From Candidatus Equicola faecalis (GTDB lineage: Bacteria; Bacteroidota; Bacteroidia; Bacteroidales; Bacteroidaceae): 41,643 bases of DNA. A model generated the notes under the pieces. That model worked only from the letters and a program-made list of their open reading frames with translations. It was not told the origin of the DNA and ran no database searches. The stretch lies in contig JAGHTU010000030.1 of NCBI GenBank assembly GCA_018065185.1, positions 1 through 41,643 on the forward strand, in the 5' to 3' direction. The position numbers and the translations under genes were made by a program. Positions within the stretch are counted from its first letter, which is position 1; every line of letters begins with the position of its first letter. This document shows, one piece after another, positions 1-8,972 of this stretch.

Positions 1-191
1 TTTTCAGCACTTTTGGCTTTGTTTCGGCATCTTGCTGTTTGTCAGTCAGTCATGATGCCCGCATCACTCCTTTCTTCCGCACAGCAATCTGCTCGGAACA
101 AGACTCAAAATCGCAAGAAATGAATTTATAGAACCCACCTAAAGACTTTCCTTTTCAGGAAGGGGGATTGACTACTAAAAAAATAAAAAAG

Positions 192-644
192 ATGATTATT
201 GACTGTTTGAAAAATCTTGAGAAATACGTATCTCTCAACCCATTGTATAAGGATGTGTTGGATTTTATTTCTCAAACGGATTTGAACACTCTCCCAGAGG
301 GTAAGACGTATATTAAGGGCGATGAACTGTTCGTCAATATACAGGTGGCAAAAGGCAAGACACGCAGCGAGGCTGTGGTGGAAACGCATAATGAGATGAT
401 AGATATCCAGATTCCGCTCGACTCAGAAGAGGAATACGGATACATCCCTCGTTGCGCTCTTTCTGAGGCTGAATATAATGCAGAGAAAGACATCACAAAG
501 TATGCCGACAAGGAAATGCTCTGTTACGTGAAAGCCAAACCGGGCATGTTCTGTATCTTCGATACACAGGACGGACATGCTCCTTGCATCGCGTCACATC
601 CGATAAAAAAGGCTATCTTTAAGATAAAAGCATTTTGCAATTGA
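192..644 (+). CDS. YhcH/YjgK/YiaL family protein (DUF386)
   Basis: This 150-residue protein matches the YhcH/YjgK/YiaL family, cupin-like small proteins often found in sialic-acid and other sugar catabolism loci and thought to act on sugar anomers or related intermediates. The N-terminus MIIDCLKNLEKYVSLNP, the central ETHNEMIDIQIPL stretch and the late DTQDGHAPCI stretch are typical, and the length fits the family. An in-frame TTG lies at 168, but the ATG at 192 gives the canonical family N-terminus, so I chose it. The gene stands alone: the next gene starts 68 bases downstream, after an AT-rich repeat. The substrate cannot be read from the sequence, and there are no sugar transporter or kinase genes nearby. 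Confidence 0.87.
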   Translation: MIIDCLKNLEKYVSLNPLYKDVLDFISQTDLNTLPEGKTYIKGDELFVNIQVAKGKTRSEAVVETHNEMIDIQIPLDSEEEYGYIPRCALSEAEYNAEKDITKYADKEMLCYVKAKPGMFCIFDTQDGHAPCIASHPIKKAIFKIKAFCN

Positions 645-667
645 CGTTTGTCAATTGACAATTAAAT

Positions 668-706
668 GTAAAACATAAAACATAAACCGTAAAACATAAA
701 ACATAA
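668..706 (+). repeat. Short AT-rich direct repeat before branching enzyme gene
   Basis: The 18-mer GTAAAACATAAAACATAA occurs exactly at 668-685 and again at 689-706, a 21-base period. It fills most of the 68-base gap between the YhcH gene and the branching enzyme start. It could be a curved or protein-binding leader or simply an intergenic repeat; the sequence does not decide. Confidence 0.8.
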
Positions 707-712
707 CTGACA

Positions 713-2734
713 ATGGTTCGTAGAGTTTCTCATATAGGTTTGGTGCGAAAAGACCGTTGGCTTGAGCCATACGAAGATGCCATCCGTGGACGGCATGAAT
801 ATGCCAAGGCGCGGATGGATGCCCTTACTGGCGGTGGAGAAAAGCGACTTACGGACTTTGCCGATGGTCATCTGTATTTTGGATTACAAGTAACGGATGA
901 CGGGTGGGTGTTTCGTGAGTGGGCACCAAACGCAACGGACATCTGGCTTGTGGGCGATTTCAACGGATGGCAACCGAAGGAAGAGTATCGTTGCAAGAGG
1001 GTAGGAGAGCAAGGCGTCTGGGAACTATCACTTCCAAAAGAGGCTCTCTCGCATGGCGACCATTATAAGATGCTTGTGCGTTGGGACGGTGGCGAAGGAC
1101 TGCGCATACCGGCATGGTGCAGGCGTGTGGTGCAAGATGAGCAGACGAAGGCGTTTTCCGCACAAGTGTGGAAGCCAGAGGTGGCATATAAATGGAAGAA
1201 GAAATCTTTCTCCCCGAAGCGAAGCCCATTGCTCATCTACGAATGCCACATCGGTATGGCTCAAGAAGAAGAGAGGGTGGGAACGTACAACGAGTTTCGT
1301 GAGAAGGTCCTGCCACGCATCGTCTCCGATGGATATAACTGCATACAGATGATGGCGGTGCAGGAACATCCGTACTATGGCAGTTTTGGATATCATGTCA
1401 CGAACTTCTTTGCTCCTTCCAGCAGGTTTGGCACACCAGAAGAACTGAAAGCACTCATCGACGAGGCACACGCAGCCGGCGTGGCAGTCATCATGGATTT
1501 GGTGCACTCACATTCTGCAAAGAACGAAAACGAAGGACTGGGGAATCTGGCAGGCGATCCGAACCAGTATTTCTGTGCAGGCGACAGACATCAGCATCCG
1601 CAGTGGGATTCCCTATGCTTTGATTATGGACGTGATGAGGTGGTGCATTTCCTATTGTCAAACTGTAAATACTGGCTTGAAGAATTTCATTTTGATGGTT
1701 TCCGTTTTGATGGCGTCACCTCGATGCTTTATTACAGTCATGGCATAGGGGAGGACTTCGGCGGATATGGCGACTATTTCAATGGTCATCAGGATGATGA
1801 GGCAATCTGTTACCTCACGCTTGCTAATATGCTCATTCATCAGGTCAACAAGCATGCTGTCACAATCGCCGAAGAGGTGAGCGGTATGCCGGGGCTGGCT
1901 GCACCATTCAAGGATGGTGGATATGGCTTTGATTACCGTCTGGCAATGAACATCCCGGACTATTGGATAAAGACCATAAAAGAGGTGAGCGATGAACATT
2001 GGAAACCATCAAGCATACTCTGGGAGACAACGAACAGACGCGCTGACGAAAAGACAATAAGTTACGTGGAGAGCCACGACCAAGCATTGGTGGGCGACAA
2101 AACTGTGATTTTCCGCCTTGTTGACTCGGATATGTATTGGCATTTCAAGAAAGGCGACGAGAACGGAACGGCTCAGCGTGGGATGGCCCTCCATAAGATG
2201 ATAAGGCTTGTTACTGCCGCCACGATGAATGGTGGCTATCTGAATTTTATGGGTAACGAGTTCGGACATCCTGAATGGATAGATTTCCCACGTCAGGGAA
2301 ACGGATGGAGCCATAAGTATGCACGCCGTCAATGGAGTCTGGTGGACAATGAGGAACTCTGTTACGCTGGACTTGGTGCTTTCGACCACGATATGCTGAC
2401 CGTGCTGAAGGGTGAGCCACGTCTGATTGATAAACCTGTTCAGGAGATATGGCATAATGATGAGGATCAGATTCTTGCTTTTCAGCGAGGAGACCTGATA
2501 TTCGTGTTTAATTTCTCCCCTGTGAGGTCATATACGGATTATGGCTTCCTCGTGCCAAAAGGAAGTTATGGTGTGTTGCTCAATACCGACAATACGAAGT
2601 ATGGTGGCTTTGGGTTCGCCAATGATGATATGACGCATTTCACTCTTGCTGATGCGCTTTATGAGGAATCAGGCAAGGAATGGCTACAACTCTATATCCC
2701 TGCTCGCTCGGCAGTAGTGTTGAAGAAATTATAA
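713..2734 (+). CDS. glgB: 1,4-alpha-glucan branching enzyme (GH13)
   Basis: Cytoplasmic enzyme that cuts alpha-1,4-glucan chains and rejoins them as alpha-1,6 branches during glycogen synthesis. The 673 residues hold an N-terminal CBM48-like beta domain (about 55-155, with GDFNGW), a GH13 TIM barrel (about 170-540) and an all-beta C-terminal domain. The four GH13 regions are visible: DLVHSH at 262-267, GFRFDGVTSM at 329-338 with nucleophile Asp333, AEEVSG at 386-391 with acid/base Glu387, and ESHDQ at 453-457 with Asp456. The VHSH and VSGMP forms resemble the eukaryote-like branching enzymes found in Bacteroidales rather than the E. coli type. No glycogen synthase or phosphorylase gene is present here. 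The stop is followed after two bases by the next gene, so the two are probably co-transcribed. Confidence 0.95.
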   Translation: MVRRVSHIGLVRKDRWLEPYEDAIRGRHEYAKARMDALTGGGEKRLTDFADGHLYFGLQVTDDGWVFREWAPNATDIWLVGDFNGWQPKEEYRCKRVGEQGVWELSLPKEALSHGDHYKMLVRWDGGEGLRIPAWCRRVVQDEQTKAFSAQVWKPEVAYKWKKKSFSPKRSPLLIYECHIGMAQEEERVGTYNEFREKVLPRIVSDGYNCIQMMAVQEHPYYGSFGYHVTNFFAPSSRFGTPEELKALIDEAHAAGVAVIMDLVHSHSAKNENEGLGNLAGDPNQYFCAGDRHQHPQWDSLCFDYGRDEVVHFLLSNCKYWLEEFHFDGFRFDGVTSMLYYSHGIGEDFGGYGDYFNGHQDDEAICYLTLANMLIHQVNKHAVTIAEEVSGMPGLAAPFKDGGYGFDYRLAMNIPDYWIKTIKEVSDEHWKPSSILWETTNRRADEKTISYVESHDQALVGDKTVIFRLVDSDMYWHFKKGDENGTAQRGMALHKMIRLVTAATMNGGYLNFMGNEFGHPEWIDFPRQGNGWSHKYARRQWSLVDNEELCYAGLGAFDHDMLTVLKGEPRLIDKPVQEIWHNDEDQILAFQRGDLIFVFNFSPVRSYTDYGFLVPKGSYGVLLNTDNTKYGGFGFANDDMTHFTLADALYEESGKEWLQLYIPARSAVVLKKL

Positions 2735-2736
2735 AT

Positions 2737-3282
2737 ATGAAGTTAGAAATCAATAAGCAAAAGATTGTGCAGGCGTTATGTTCATTTCTGTTCTTGATGT
2801 TTGCCTTTTCTTATTTGTATTTCTATCAATATGGTATTATTGCCAAGTTGCAGTACACTCTTTCGGATGGGCAGACGCGCTACGATCCTTTGACAGGAGC
2901 ATTGGTTATTACCGTTGTCCTTTACGTTATCAATAAGGTGATGGAGCGATGGATTAAGACTCCGCATCCTTATTGGTTGAATCTCATTCCGTCTGCCTCG
3001 TTACTGATAGTGCTTTGTGGTGGTGATGGGCTCTGGTGGAGATGCGTACTGTTGGTAATAGCAAATGCCGTTTTGTTTGCTGTCGGTAGGAGGTTGCCAC
3101 CTTCGCGCAATCTGTTTGCCTTGCTGATTATCCTGTGTTGTGTATGTGTGCTTGGTACGTCAGGAAAACAAGTACACAGAAAGGCTAATCATTTCTATGA
3201 GCAACTTGAGCGGGAAGACTCTCTTGCCCGTATCTATCAACAGCTGTTAGAGCATAGTGATAGTCTCCCCGAAAAGAAATAG
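2737..3282 (+). CDS. Hypothetical multi-pass membrane protein
   Basis: I do not recognise this 181-residue protein. Hydrophobic segments at about 11-30, 53-68, 80-95, 101-117 and 125-140 suggest five membrane spans, followed by a charged helical tail (about 145-181) ending in SLPEKK. The start is the ATG two bases after the branching enzyme stop; an upstream in-frame ATG at 2680 lies inside that gene and is unlikely. Its last 98 bases overlap the 3' end of the convergent glycosidase-like gene. The closeness to glgB suggests co-transcription but gives no function. Confidence 0.75.
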   Translation: MKLEINKQKIVQALCSFLFLMFAFSYLYFYQYGIIAKLQYTLSDGQTRYDPLTGALVITVVLYVINKVMERWIKTPHPYWLNLIPSASLLIVLCGGDGLWWRCVLLVIANAVLFAVGRRLPPSRNLFALLIILCCVCVLGTSGKQVHRKANHFYEQLEREDSLARIYQQLLEHSDSLPEKK

Positions 3283-4618
3283 CATTCGTGCGGATGCGTG
3301 TTGCTACAAGGGTTGATATGTCATCGGTGTTGACTGGTGATGTGTGGCTACGATAGATGTTGTAGTAGAGATAAGGAGAATCGTTGTTGTTACAGGCATC
3401 TTCCCAAAAAAGCATTTGTATGCCGTCTCGTTCTTTCATCGTCACGTTGGGGGAGGATGGCTTTGGGCGGTTCATCCACGCCATCGGTGGCACGAGGGCA
3501 GGAAGAAAATCTATATCATAACGCATAGCCTGATAGATGCCTTTGGTATCTTCTGTGAAAAACCGACTGCGAAAAAAGGCATGCCCCATGCCAAATTGCC
3601 GAAGCACCGACACCTCGCGAGTGATGATAGCCAAAGGCCAGTTCCGCTCGCGTGAACTGAGGAAATAGGCAGCCACACCGGGAGCGATGGTGCGCCCATA
3701 CGAGTGTTCCTTCCAATCAGCGGCAAAAGGATAGAAGTTGTTGCCACGGAAATACATCATAGGGAACAGCACATCCATCAATCCGTCTCTTAACCACCCT
3801 TGTGCATCTTGGAATACGATGTCATGTGCATCCCAACCATGACTCCAATAGCGAGGAAGACTATGGTATTTACCTATTGGCGAGCAACTCATCTTTACCC
3901 ATGGCTTGATGGTTTTCACAGCATCGCTGATGGTGCGGACGATGTGTGTTATATTGTTTCGTTTCCACTCTGGCGAACCGTGGAATCGTCCCTCTTCAGG
4001 ATAACGAATATAGTCAAGGTGGATGCCGTCAATATCGTATCTCTCCGTTATTTCGCAACAGATGTTTCGTAGGTGTTCTGCCGTCTGGGGACATTCAGGG
4101 CGCATATATCCGTGTCGGTTGATTTTTATGCAGACATTGGGCTTGTGTCGGAGCATATTTCTGTAGCCGAGGCGTCGAGTCTCCCCCAATGGCAAACACA
4201 CCACCCATGCGTGTATCTCCATACCGCGTTTATGACATTCCTCGATGGCAAATTCTAGTGCATCATACCCCGGCGACTTTCCCGGCATTCCGCTCAAGCA
4301 ACCATCCCACGGCTCAATACCGGAGGGATAGATCACGGTGCCACGTATGCGTGTCTGCAACAAGATGGTATTGATGTTGGCATCCTGCAGACGGTCGAGG
4401 ATTCTTATGAGTTCGTCTTTCTGTCGTGACATAGAGCGTGGCGTCTGTGCGTAGTTGTGAGGCCAGTCGAGTCCACCGATGGTGGTGAGCCAAACCGCTC
4501 TGGTCTCATATTTTGGATGTAGTCTGGAGTCAAGAGATGTATGTGTGAGAGGTTGCGCCACACCTCGTATGGAGATGCAGAAAAGAACAAGTGGTATGAT
4601 TAAGCACCGATGTCTCAT
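3185..4618 (-). CDS. Secreted GHL10-family glycoside hydrolase-like protein
   Basis: This 477-residue protein has a signal peptide (hydrophobic 6-17, cleavage near VAQ at 20-22) and a TIM-barrel domain of the glycosyl-hydrolase-like 10 type (PF02638/DUF187, YngK-like) over about 35-390. Typical motifs are REVWL-like ETRAVWLTT at 38-46, a QTR...YPSGIEPW run at 88-104, PGYDAL at 116-121 and the HLDYIRYP strand near 200. A short fibronectin-III-like segment (ALTAVDRYGQES) ends the protein. Family members act on peptidoglycan-related or other glycans in the periplasm or outer membrane, but the substrate is not known for most. The start at 4618 overlaps the queH stop as ATGA; an in-frame ATG seven codons earlier lies inside queH and is less likely. 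It is the last gene of the leftward envelope operon. Confidence 0.85.
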   Translation of the reverse strand: MRHRCLIIPLVLFCISIRGVAQPLTHTSLDSRLHPKYETRAVWLTTIGGLDWPHNYAQTPRSMSRQKDELIRILDRLQDANINTILLQTRIRGTVIYPSGIEPWDGCLSGMPGKSPGYDALEFAIEECHKRGMEIHAWVVCLPLGETRRLGYRNMLRHKPNVCIKINRHGYMRPECPQTAEHLRNICCEITERYDIDGIHLDYIRYPEEGRFHGSPEWKRNNITHIVRTISDAVKTIKPWVKMSCSPIGKYHSLPRYWSHGWDAHDIVFQDAQGWLRDGLMDVLFPMMYFRGNNFYPFAADWKEHSYGRTIAPGVAAYFLSSRERNWPLAIITREVSVLRQFGMGHAFFRSRFFTEDTKGIYQAMRYDIDFLPALVPPMAWMNRPKPSSPNVTMKERDGIQMLFWEDACNNNDSPYLYYNIYRSHTSPVNTDDISTLVATRIRTNAISFRGDYHYALTAVDRYGQESLPAQVAHRND

Positions 4619-5241
4619 TTGATTTGTGAGTATATACAACCGCAGTAGTTCTGGCGGTAGAGTGAGTAGAGACGGGACAGCTCTATTGACCTTTTATATC
4701 CCTCGCGTTTCTTGAAATCAGACGGCAACGGAAGAAGCCATGGCTTGTCTTCCGTCACTTCGAGAAGAATGTCGTTGAGCAGGTCGGCATTTTTCAGCGG
4801 ACTGATTGTGAGTGTCGTTGAAAGAAAGCATTTGGTCTGGTCTTTTTGTCTTTTCCAGATGCTTTCTGCTATTTCTGCCGTTTTTTCCAGTCGCAGGCGG
4901 AAACATTTTGCACAACGTGCCCCTCCCTCCGATTCTTTTTCCAATCCTTTGACAGCCTGAAAGAAACATTGTGGTTCGTAATCTCCCTCAATGAGCGTAA
5001 CAGGATGCTTGAGCGGAAGCTCGGCAATGAGGCGGCGTAATTCCGAAATGCGTTTTGAGTATTCCTCAGAGTTTGTGATATTGGGATTATAGTAGATTAC
5101 GGTAATGTTGAAATACTGTGACAGATATTCCAAGACATAACTGCTACAAGGTGCACAGCAACTGTGAAGAAATAGCCGTGGCACTTCGCCGTTCTTCTCT
5201 AACGTACTTATTATGTTGTCAAGTTCTCTTTGGTAGTTCAT
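4615..5241 (-). CDS. queH: Epoxyqueuosine reductase QueH
   Basis: Catalyses the last step of queuosine synthesis, reducing epoxyqueuosine in tRNA to queuosine; QueH (DUF208) is the non-orthologous replacement for QueG. The 208 residues carry the expected cysteines: HSCCAPC with Cys28, Cys29 and Cys32, CAKC with Cys110 and Cys113, and YCGC with Cys200 and Cys202, which include the ligands of the iron-sulfur cluster. Family length is about 180-250, so it is complete. The porin gene stops two bases upstream, and the glycosidase-like gene starts inside the queH stop, so the gene sits within the operon although its role in tRNA modification has no obvious link to the envelope. Confidence 0.93.
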   Translation of the reverse strand: MNYQRELDNIISTLEKNGEVPRLFLHSCCAPCSSYVLEYLSQYFNITVIYYNPNITNSEEYSKRISELRRLIAELPLKHPVTLIEGDYEPQCFFQAVKGLEKESEGGARCAKCFRLRLEKTAEIAESIWKRQKDQTKCFLSTTLTISPLKNADLLNDILLEVTEDKPWLLPLPSDFKKREGYKRSIELSRLYSLYRQNYCGCIYSQIK

Positions 5242-5243
5242 AA

Positions 5244-6581
5244 TCAGAATGTATAAGAAAACATGATGTCGGCACGACAGGCTCCACCGCTTCTGGCAGG
5301 AGTCTGCTCGCCTGTCTGAATATTTTCATGTGCATACTCTCTATGTTTTCCGTAAAGGACTTCTGCCCCAAGCATAAACCAGTCGTTTATGTGATAGAAA
5401 CCACTAAGAGCGGCGTATTGTGTGTTGTCGAAATATACAAAATTGGAATCATTATTGTACAGTTTCACGAAACCATAAACGGCTGACATCGTGAACTTTT
5501 TGGAAAAGTCGTATTGATAACCAGCGTATGCTCCCCAGACGGGTGATGGCTCAAGCTCATATTTTGGTGTGCTCCCGACTATAGGAAGTTGTACATAATG
5601 CATACTCAGGTTTTTATTTCCAAGGTCGTTGATATAATCGGCTATTCCTTTGCCATAGAAACTCTGGAAGGAGGCAAATGACTTTCGGGTAATGTTGATG
5701 TGTCCGCTGAGGGCTGCCCCAAATCCCGTTACATTGTTATGTCGCACATGTTCTTCTTTCACTCCATGGCTGATGATTGTGGAATATGAACTTTTATAAT
5801 TCATATTCCTGAACAGTCCTGCAGCTTGCAGATGGCCGAAAGTGTTCCGATACACAACCTTTCCCACAAAGTCGGGCATACTCTGATGGTCTTCGCCAAT
5901 GGTGATGTTATATTCACTCAGTTCTGGAAACGTGTATGCCGGTTTTTCTATTGAGGCACCGATGGTAAAATGTTTTCCAACGTCAAAAGTGTAACCGATG
6001 AGCGGGATAGAGTGGTCTATCTGTGTGTTCGGTCCTTGCAGGTCAACGGTGGTGATACCAGCAGCCAGGTCCATGAAAAAAGAATATACTTTTCCGACTG
6101 TCAGTCCGCCATACGAGGCGTATGCTTTATCTAGCGCTATCCCTTCATTAGCGTTCGACTTAATTTTGACTACTGCTATCAAGTCGTGCTTTCCGATTTT
6201 AGCCTTCGATTTGAAATAGATGTTTGATGATTCTACGCTGAGTCCCACACGTCCTCGATATTCTGTCGGTACGGGAATGTTATACGTAGAGAACTTCTCA
6301 CCAGCGACTGCTCCGCAGATGTCATAATATGTTGTCATGCGGAATGTGCCACCGATGCCGAATGTGAATGTCTCGTCTTCGTTGGTAATCATAAATCGTG
6401 GATCGCTAGGGTCAGTAAATGCTTTTTGGAAGAAACCGCGTTCAGGGTTATAATTACTCCATGAAGTGTTTGAAGTTTTCAGTTTTAGATTGCCCAAGGA
6501 TGTGATGCTGTCATTATTCTCAGCCTTTGTAAGACAGAATGGAAGCAACGTAAGAAATGTCAGTAAAATTAAATGTTTCAT
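5244..6581 (-). CDS. Outer-membrane porin, DcaP-like beta-barrel
   Basis: The 445-residue protein has a signal peptide (1-20, ending TKA) followed by a region rich in alternating aromatic and polar residues typical of an outer-membrane beta-barrel, ending in Phe (FSYTF), the usual barrel sorting signal. FGIGGTFRMTTYYD near 74-87 and the many GAYAGYQYDFSKKF-like strands suggest a 16- to 18-stranded porin of the DcaP-like kind. It probably lets small anions or nutrients through the outer membrane; the substrate cannot be told. It lies 42 bases downstream of the TamA-like gene and two bases upstream of queH. Its placement directly after an outer-membrane assembly pair is notable but could be chance. 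Confidence 0.78.
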   Translation of the reverse strand: MKHLILLTFLTLLPFCLTKAENNDSITSLGNLKLKTSNTSWSNYNPERGFFQKAFTDPSDPRFMITNEDETFTFGIGGTFRMTTYYDICGAVAGEKFSTYNIPVPTEYRGRVGLSVESSNIYFKSKAKIGKHDLIAVVKIKSNANEGIALDKAYASYGGLTVGKVYSFFMDLAAGITTVDLQGPNTQIDHSIPLIGYTFDVGKHFTIGASIEKPAYTFPELSEYNITIGEDHQSMPDFVGKVVYRNTFGHLQAAGLFRNMNYKSSYSTIISHGVKEEHVRHNNVTGFGAALSGHINITRKSFASFQSFYGKGIADYINDLGNKNLSMHYVQLPIVGSTPKYELEPSPVWGAYAGYQYDFSKKFTMSAVYGFVKLYNNDSNFVYFDNTQYAALSGFYHINDWFMLGAEVLYGKHREYAHENIQTGEQTPARSGGACRADIMFSYTF

Positions 6582-6623
6582 AGGTGAGTTTGTGAGTTTA
6601 TGGGTTATGCTATGTGAGTTTAT

Positions 6624-8972
6624 TTAGAATGGATAACCTATTGCGATGTGAAAGTTTTGGTTGTCGCTGAATTTATCCACGTTAAAATATCCGCTTTTCT
6701 CGGTCTGGTATGGCAGATGTAGAGCCATTGCCCAGTCGGCACGGATGATGATGAACTGCAGATCGTACCGCAAGCCGATGCCGACGTCCGATGCTAACTG
6801 CTTTAGGATGTTGCCGGAGGTGATTCCGTTCTTCTCTTTATCCATATTCCAGATGTTTCCTACATCCACAAACGCTGCACCATGAAGGTCGGAGATGATG
6901 CGGAAGCGGTATTCAAGGTTGCCTTCAATCTTAATCGAACCAACGCGGAAGAGATTGTTCACCCCAGTACCGCGCACCACAGGCTCCTCACCCGGTCCGA
7001 TTCCTCTTGGTGGAAAGGCACGCATCGAGTTAGCACCTCCACAATAGAACAATTCTTGGAAAGGTGCCTCATCCAAATCGGAGTTTCCGTAACTATAGAG
7101 GAGTCCCCCGAAGATATGCCCCACAAGATTCGCATTCTCGCTTGTCTGCCATATCTTCGTGAGCTCATTCTCAACGCGGATAAACTGCCCGTATGAACGG
7201 CTGAACAGCGGTTTGTCCTTCTCGTTCCATTTTTTGCCACCTGCAAGCATCGCAAGGGATGTGATATTGCCAGATTCACTCACAGCAAATCTCCACGTCA
7301 AAGGATTTCTGTATGTAGCTGGCGATGTGTAAGTGTAGGAGTACTTTACCTGTGGCGTAAACCATGTGTCGAAAGTGCGGGCAAGGGCAGGATTGACGAT
7401 GCACATCGAGTCAAACTTTGCAGTACGACTTGTAACAACAGAGTAATCTATTGAAAGAGGAGAAAACTCATGTGCCTTGTTTTCTGCCGTCTGCCATTTG
7501 TAAGTGAGGGCAAACGTAAAGGTATTTATCTTGAAATAGTCAGGACGCTTCAGTACGGTGTAGGTATAGGAAATGTCGGTAGATGACTTCCCATAGAAAT
7601 TTCTTCTTCTGGCACCTCTGCGTCTGTGGCGCACGCTGTTAGAGTCGATGCTACGCTTTATGATGTTCCATGGCATTTCTATGCGTGGAAACTCCAGTGT
7701 GATGTCGCCACCATACTCGTATGAGTTGTAGTTTTCGCCCATGGTGTTTCCTTTCGTTTGCCATTCGTACAGACCGAACACTGAGGCTGTGAGCATCTCG
7801 CCACCATGGAAGAGGTTACGTTTCGTGAGTCCTAACTTTATTTGTGGGCCAATCATCCCATTGCTCTTTCCTTTCACGTTGGCTTCAAACACTCCGTCTA
7901 GAGGTTTTTCAAGTACGGCATTTATTGTTAGGTCGAGCGTGTCGGAGTCGTCCCTGCGTGGGATGAATCTCCAGTCTGCTGATGAGAAGATGCCTGCGCT
8001 ACTAAGGTTCTGTTGCGAGGCGGCCAGCCTGCTGTAGTTGAACACATCGCCTTTTCGCATTTTTATGTCGCGCAACAGGATGCCGGTACGCACTGGCTGG
8101 GTCTTTCCTGTCCAGAACACAGACAACGACCGTCTCGAAATGGAGTCTGTGAGTGCTTCCATGCGGTTGTGGCGTATTTGCATACTGATATTGCCGATGT
8201 GATATTTTTTATATGCACGTTCTGCAGTCTCATCAGATGGATTGACTTTGAGCATGATGCTTTGCGGATGTGATACCGAGTCGGCCAGATAGGTGATAAA
8301 GTCAGGGGTGAAATAGTAATAACCGCTGTCCCGCAACTCTTCAGAGACGATGTCCTTGCCTTCCTGTAGAGCCGATGCCGAGAATGGCGCTCCTTTCTGT
8401 ATGCCTGCATCCAGCAAGGCATTACTGACAATCTTCGTCATTGCTTCGGGGAACCCCTCCGCCATGACAGTATCAAGACGATACAGTTGACCGGTGCTGA
8501 TGCTGTAGGAGAGACGTGCTTTCTTCGGATTCTTTCCAAACGGCTCAATAGTATAGTCCACACTATTGTTGAAATATCCATAGGAGTCAAGTATGTTCTT
8601 TGCCACCAATGCCCTTATTTCGGGATTTACATCGGAAATCATACGTGGCCGTGAACCGAATTTAGTTCTCATCCATTTTCCGAATCCCTTTTCGGAGTTT
8701 GCATAAGAGTTGTATATCCATAGCCTGATAGGTATCGGTGACATCATGTGCGAACTCCCAAGAAACGCACCCGTAGGAGGGTAGGCGAGGGCAGCGTCCA
8801 CTTCTTCCTTCGTCTGGAGGAAGTGATCGGATGAAAGTGAGTCAGTCTGATATGTAATCTTCTTCAGACCTACGTATAGCTTCTCACCCTCGGGGATGTT
8901 TGTCGTAGAACATCCGCAAAGGGTCAGCACTGCTGAAACTGATAATAAAAATATGTAGCCTGATATTCTCAT
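6624..8972 (-). CDS. TamA/TamL-like BamA-family outer-membrane lipoprotein
   Basis: The 782-residue protein belongs to the BamA/Omp85 superfamily: POTRA-like modules (about 30-330) followed by a 16-stranded barrel (about 380-782) ending in YPF. The N-terminus has a lipoprotein-like signal, with a hydrophobic run ending LCGCS near residues 18-22, so the mature protein is probably lipid-anchored. A lipidated TamA homologue, TamL, is known in Bacteroidota to work with TamB in outer-membrane homeostasis, and this gene directly follows a TamB gene with a four-base ATGA overlap, supporting that pairing. FPPRGIGPG near 675 and DVGNIW near 735 are typical of Omp85 barrels. BamA itself is less likely given the partner. 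Confident on family, less on the TamL name. Confidence 0.87.
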   Translation of the reverse strand: MRISGYIFLLSVSAVLTLCGCSTTNIPEGEKLYVGLKKITYQTDSLSSDHFLQTKEEVDAALAYPPTGAFLGSSHMMSPIPIRLWIYNSYANSEKGFGKWMRTKFGSRPRMISDVNPEIRALVAKNILDSYGYFNNSVDYTIEPFGKNPKKARLSYSISTGQLYRLDTVMAEGFPEAMTKIVSNALLDAGIQKGAPFSASALQEGKDIVSEELRDSGYYYFTPDFITYLADSVSHPQSIMLKVNPSDETAERAYKKYHIGNISMQIRHNRMEALTDSISRRSLSVFWTGKTQPVRTGILLRDIKMRKGDVFNYSRLAASQQNLSSAGIFSSADWRFIPRRDDSDTLDLTINAVLEKPLDGVFEANVKGKSNGMIGPQIKLGLTKRNLFHGGEMLTASVFGLYEWQTKGNTMGENYNSYEYGGDITLEFPRIEMPWNIIKRSIDSNSVRHRRRGARRRNFYGKSSTDISYTYTVLKRPDYFKINTFTFALTYKWQTAENKAHEFSPLSIDYSVVTSRTAKFDSMCIVNPALARTFDTWFTPQVKYSYTYTSPATYRNPLTWRFAVSESGNITSLAMLAGGKKWNEKDKPLFSRSYGQFIRVENELTKIWQTSENANLVGHIFGGLLYSYGNSDLDEAPFQELFYCGGANSMRAFPPRGIGPGEEPVVRGTGVNNLFRVGSIKIEGNLEYRFRIISDLHGAAFVDVGNIWNMDKEKNGITSGNILKQLASDVGIGLRYDLQFIIIRADWAMALHLPYQTEKSGYFNVDKFSDNQNFHIAIGYPF

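Noticed and set aside
1..123. Open frames at the left edge as the end of a cut gene
   Set aside because: Two plus-strand frames are open for about 40 codons, but neither resembles a protein and they conflict with each other.
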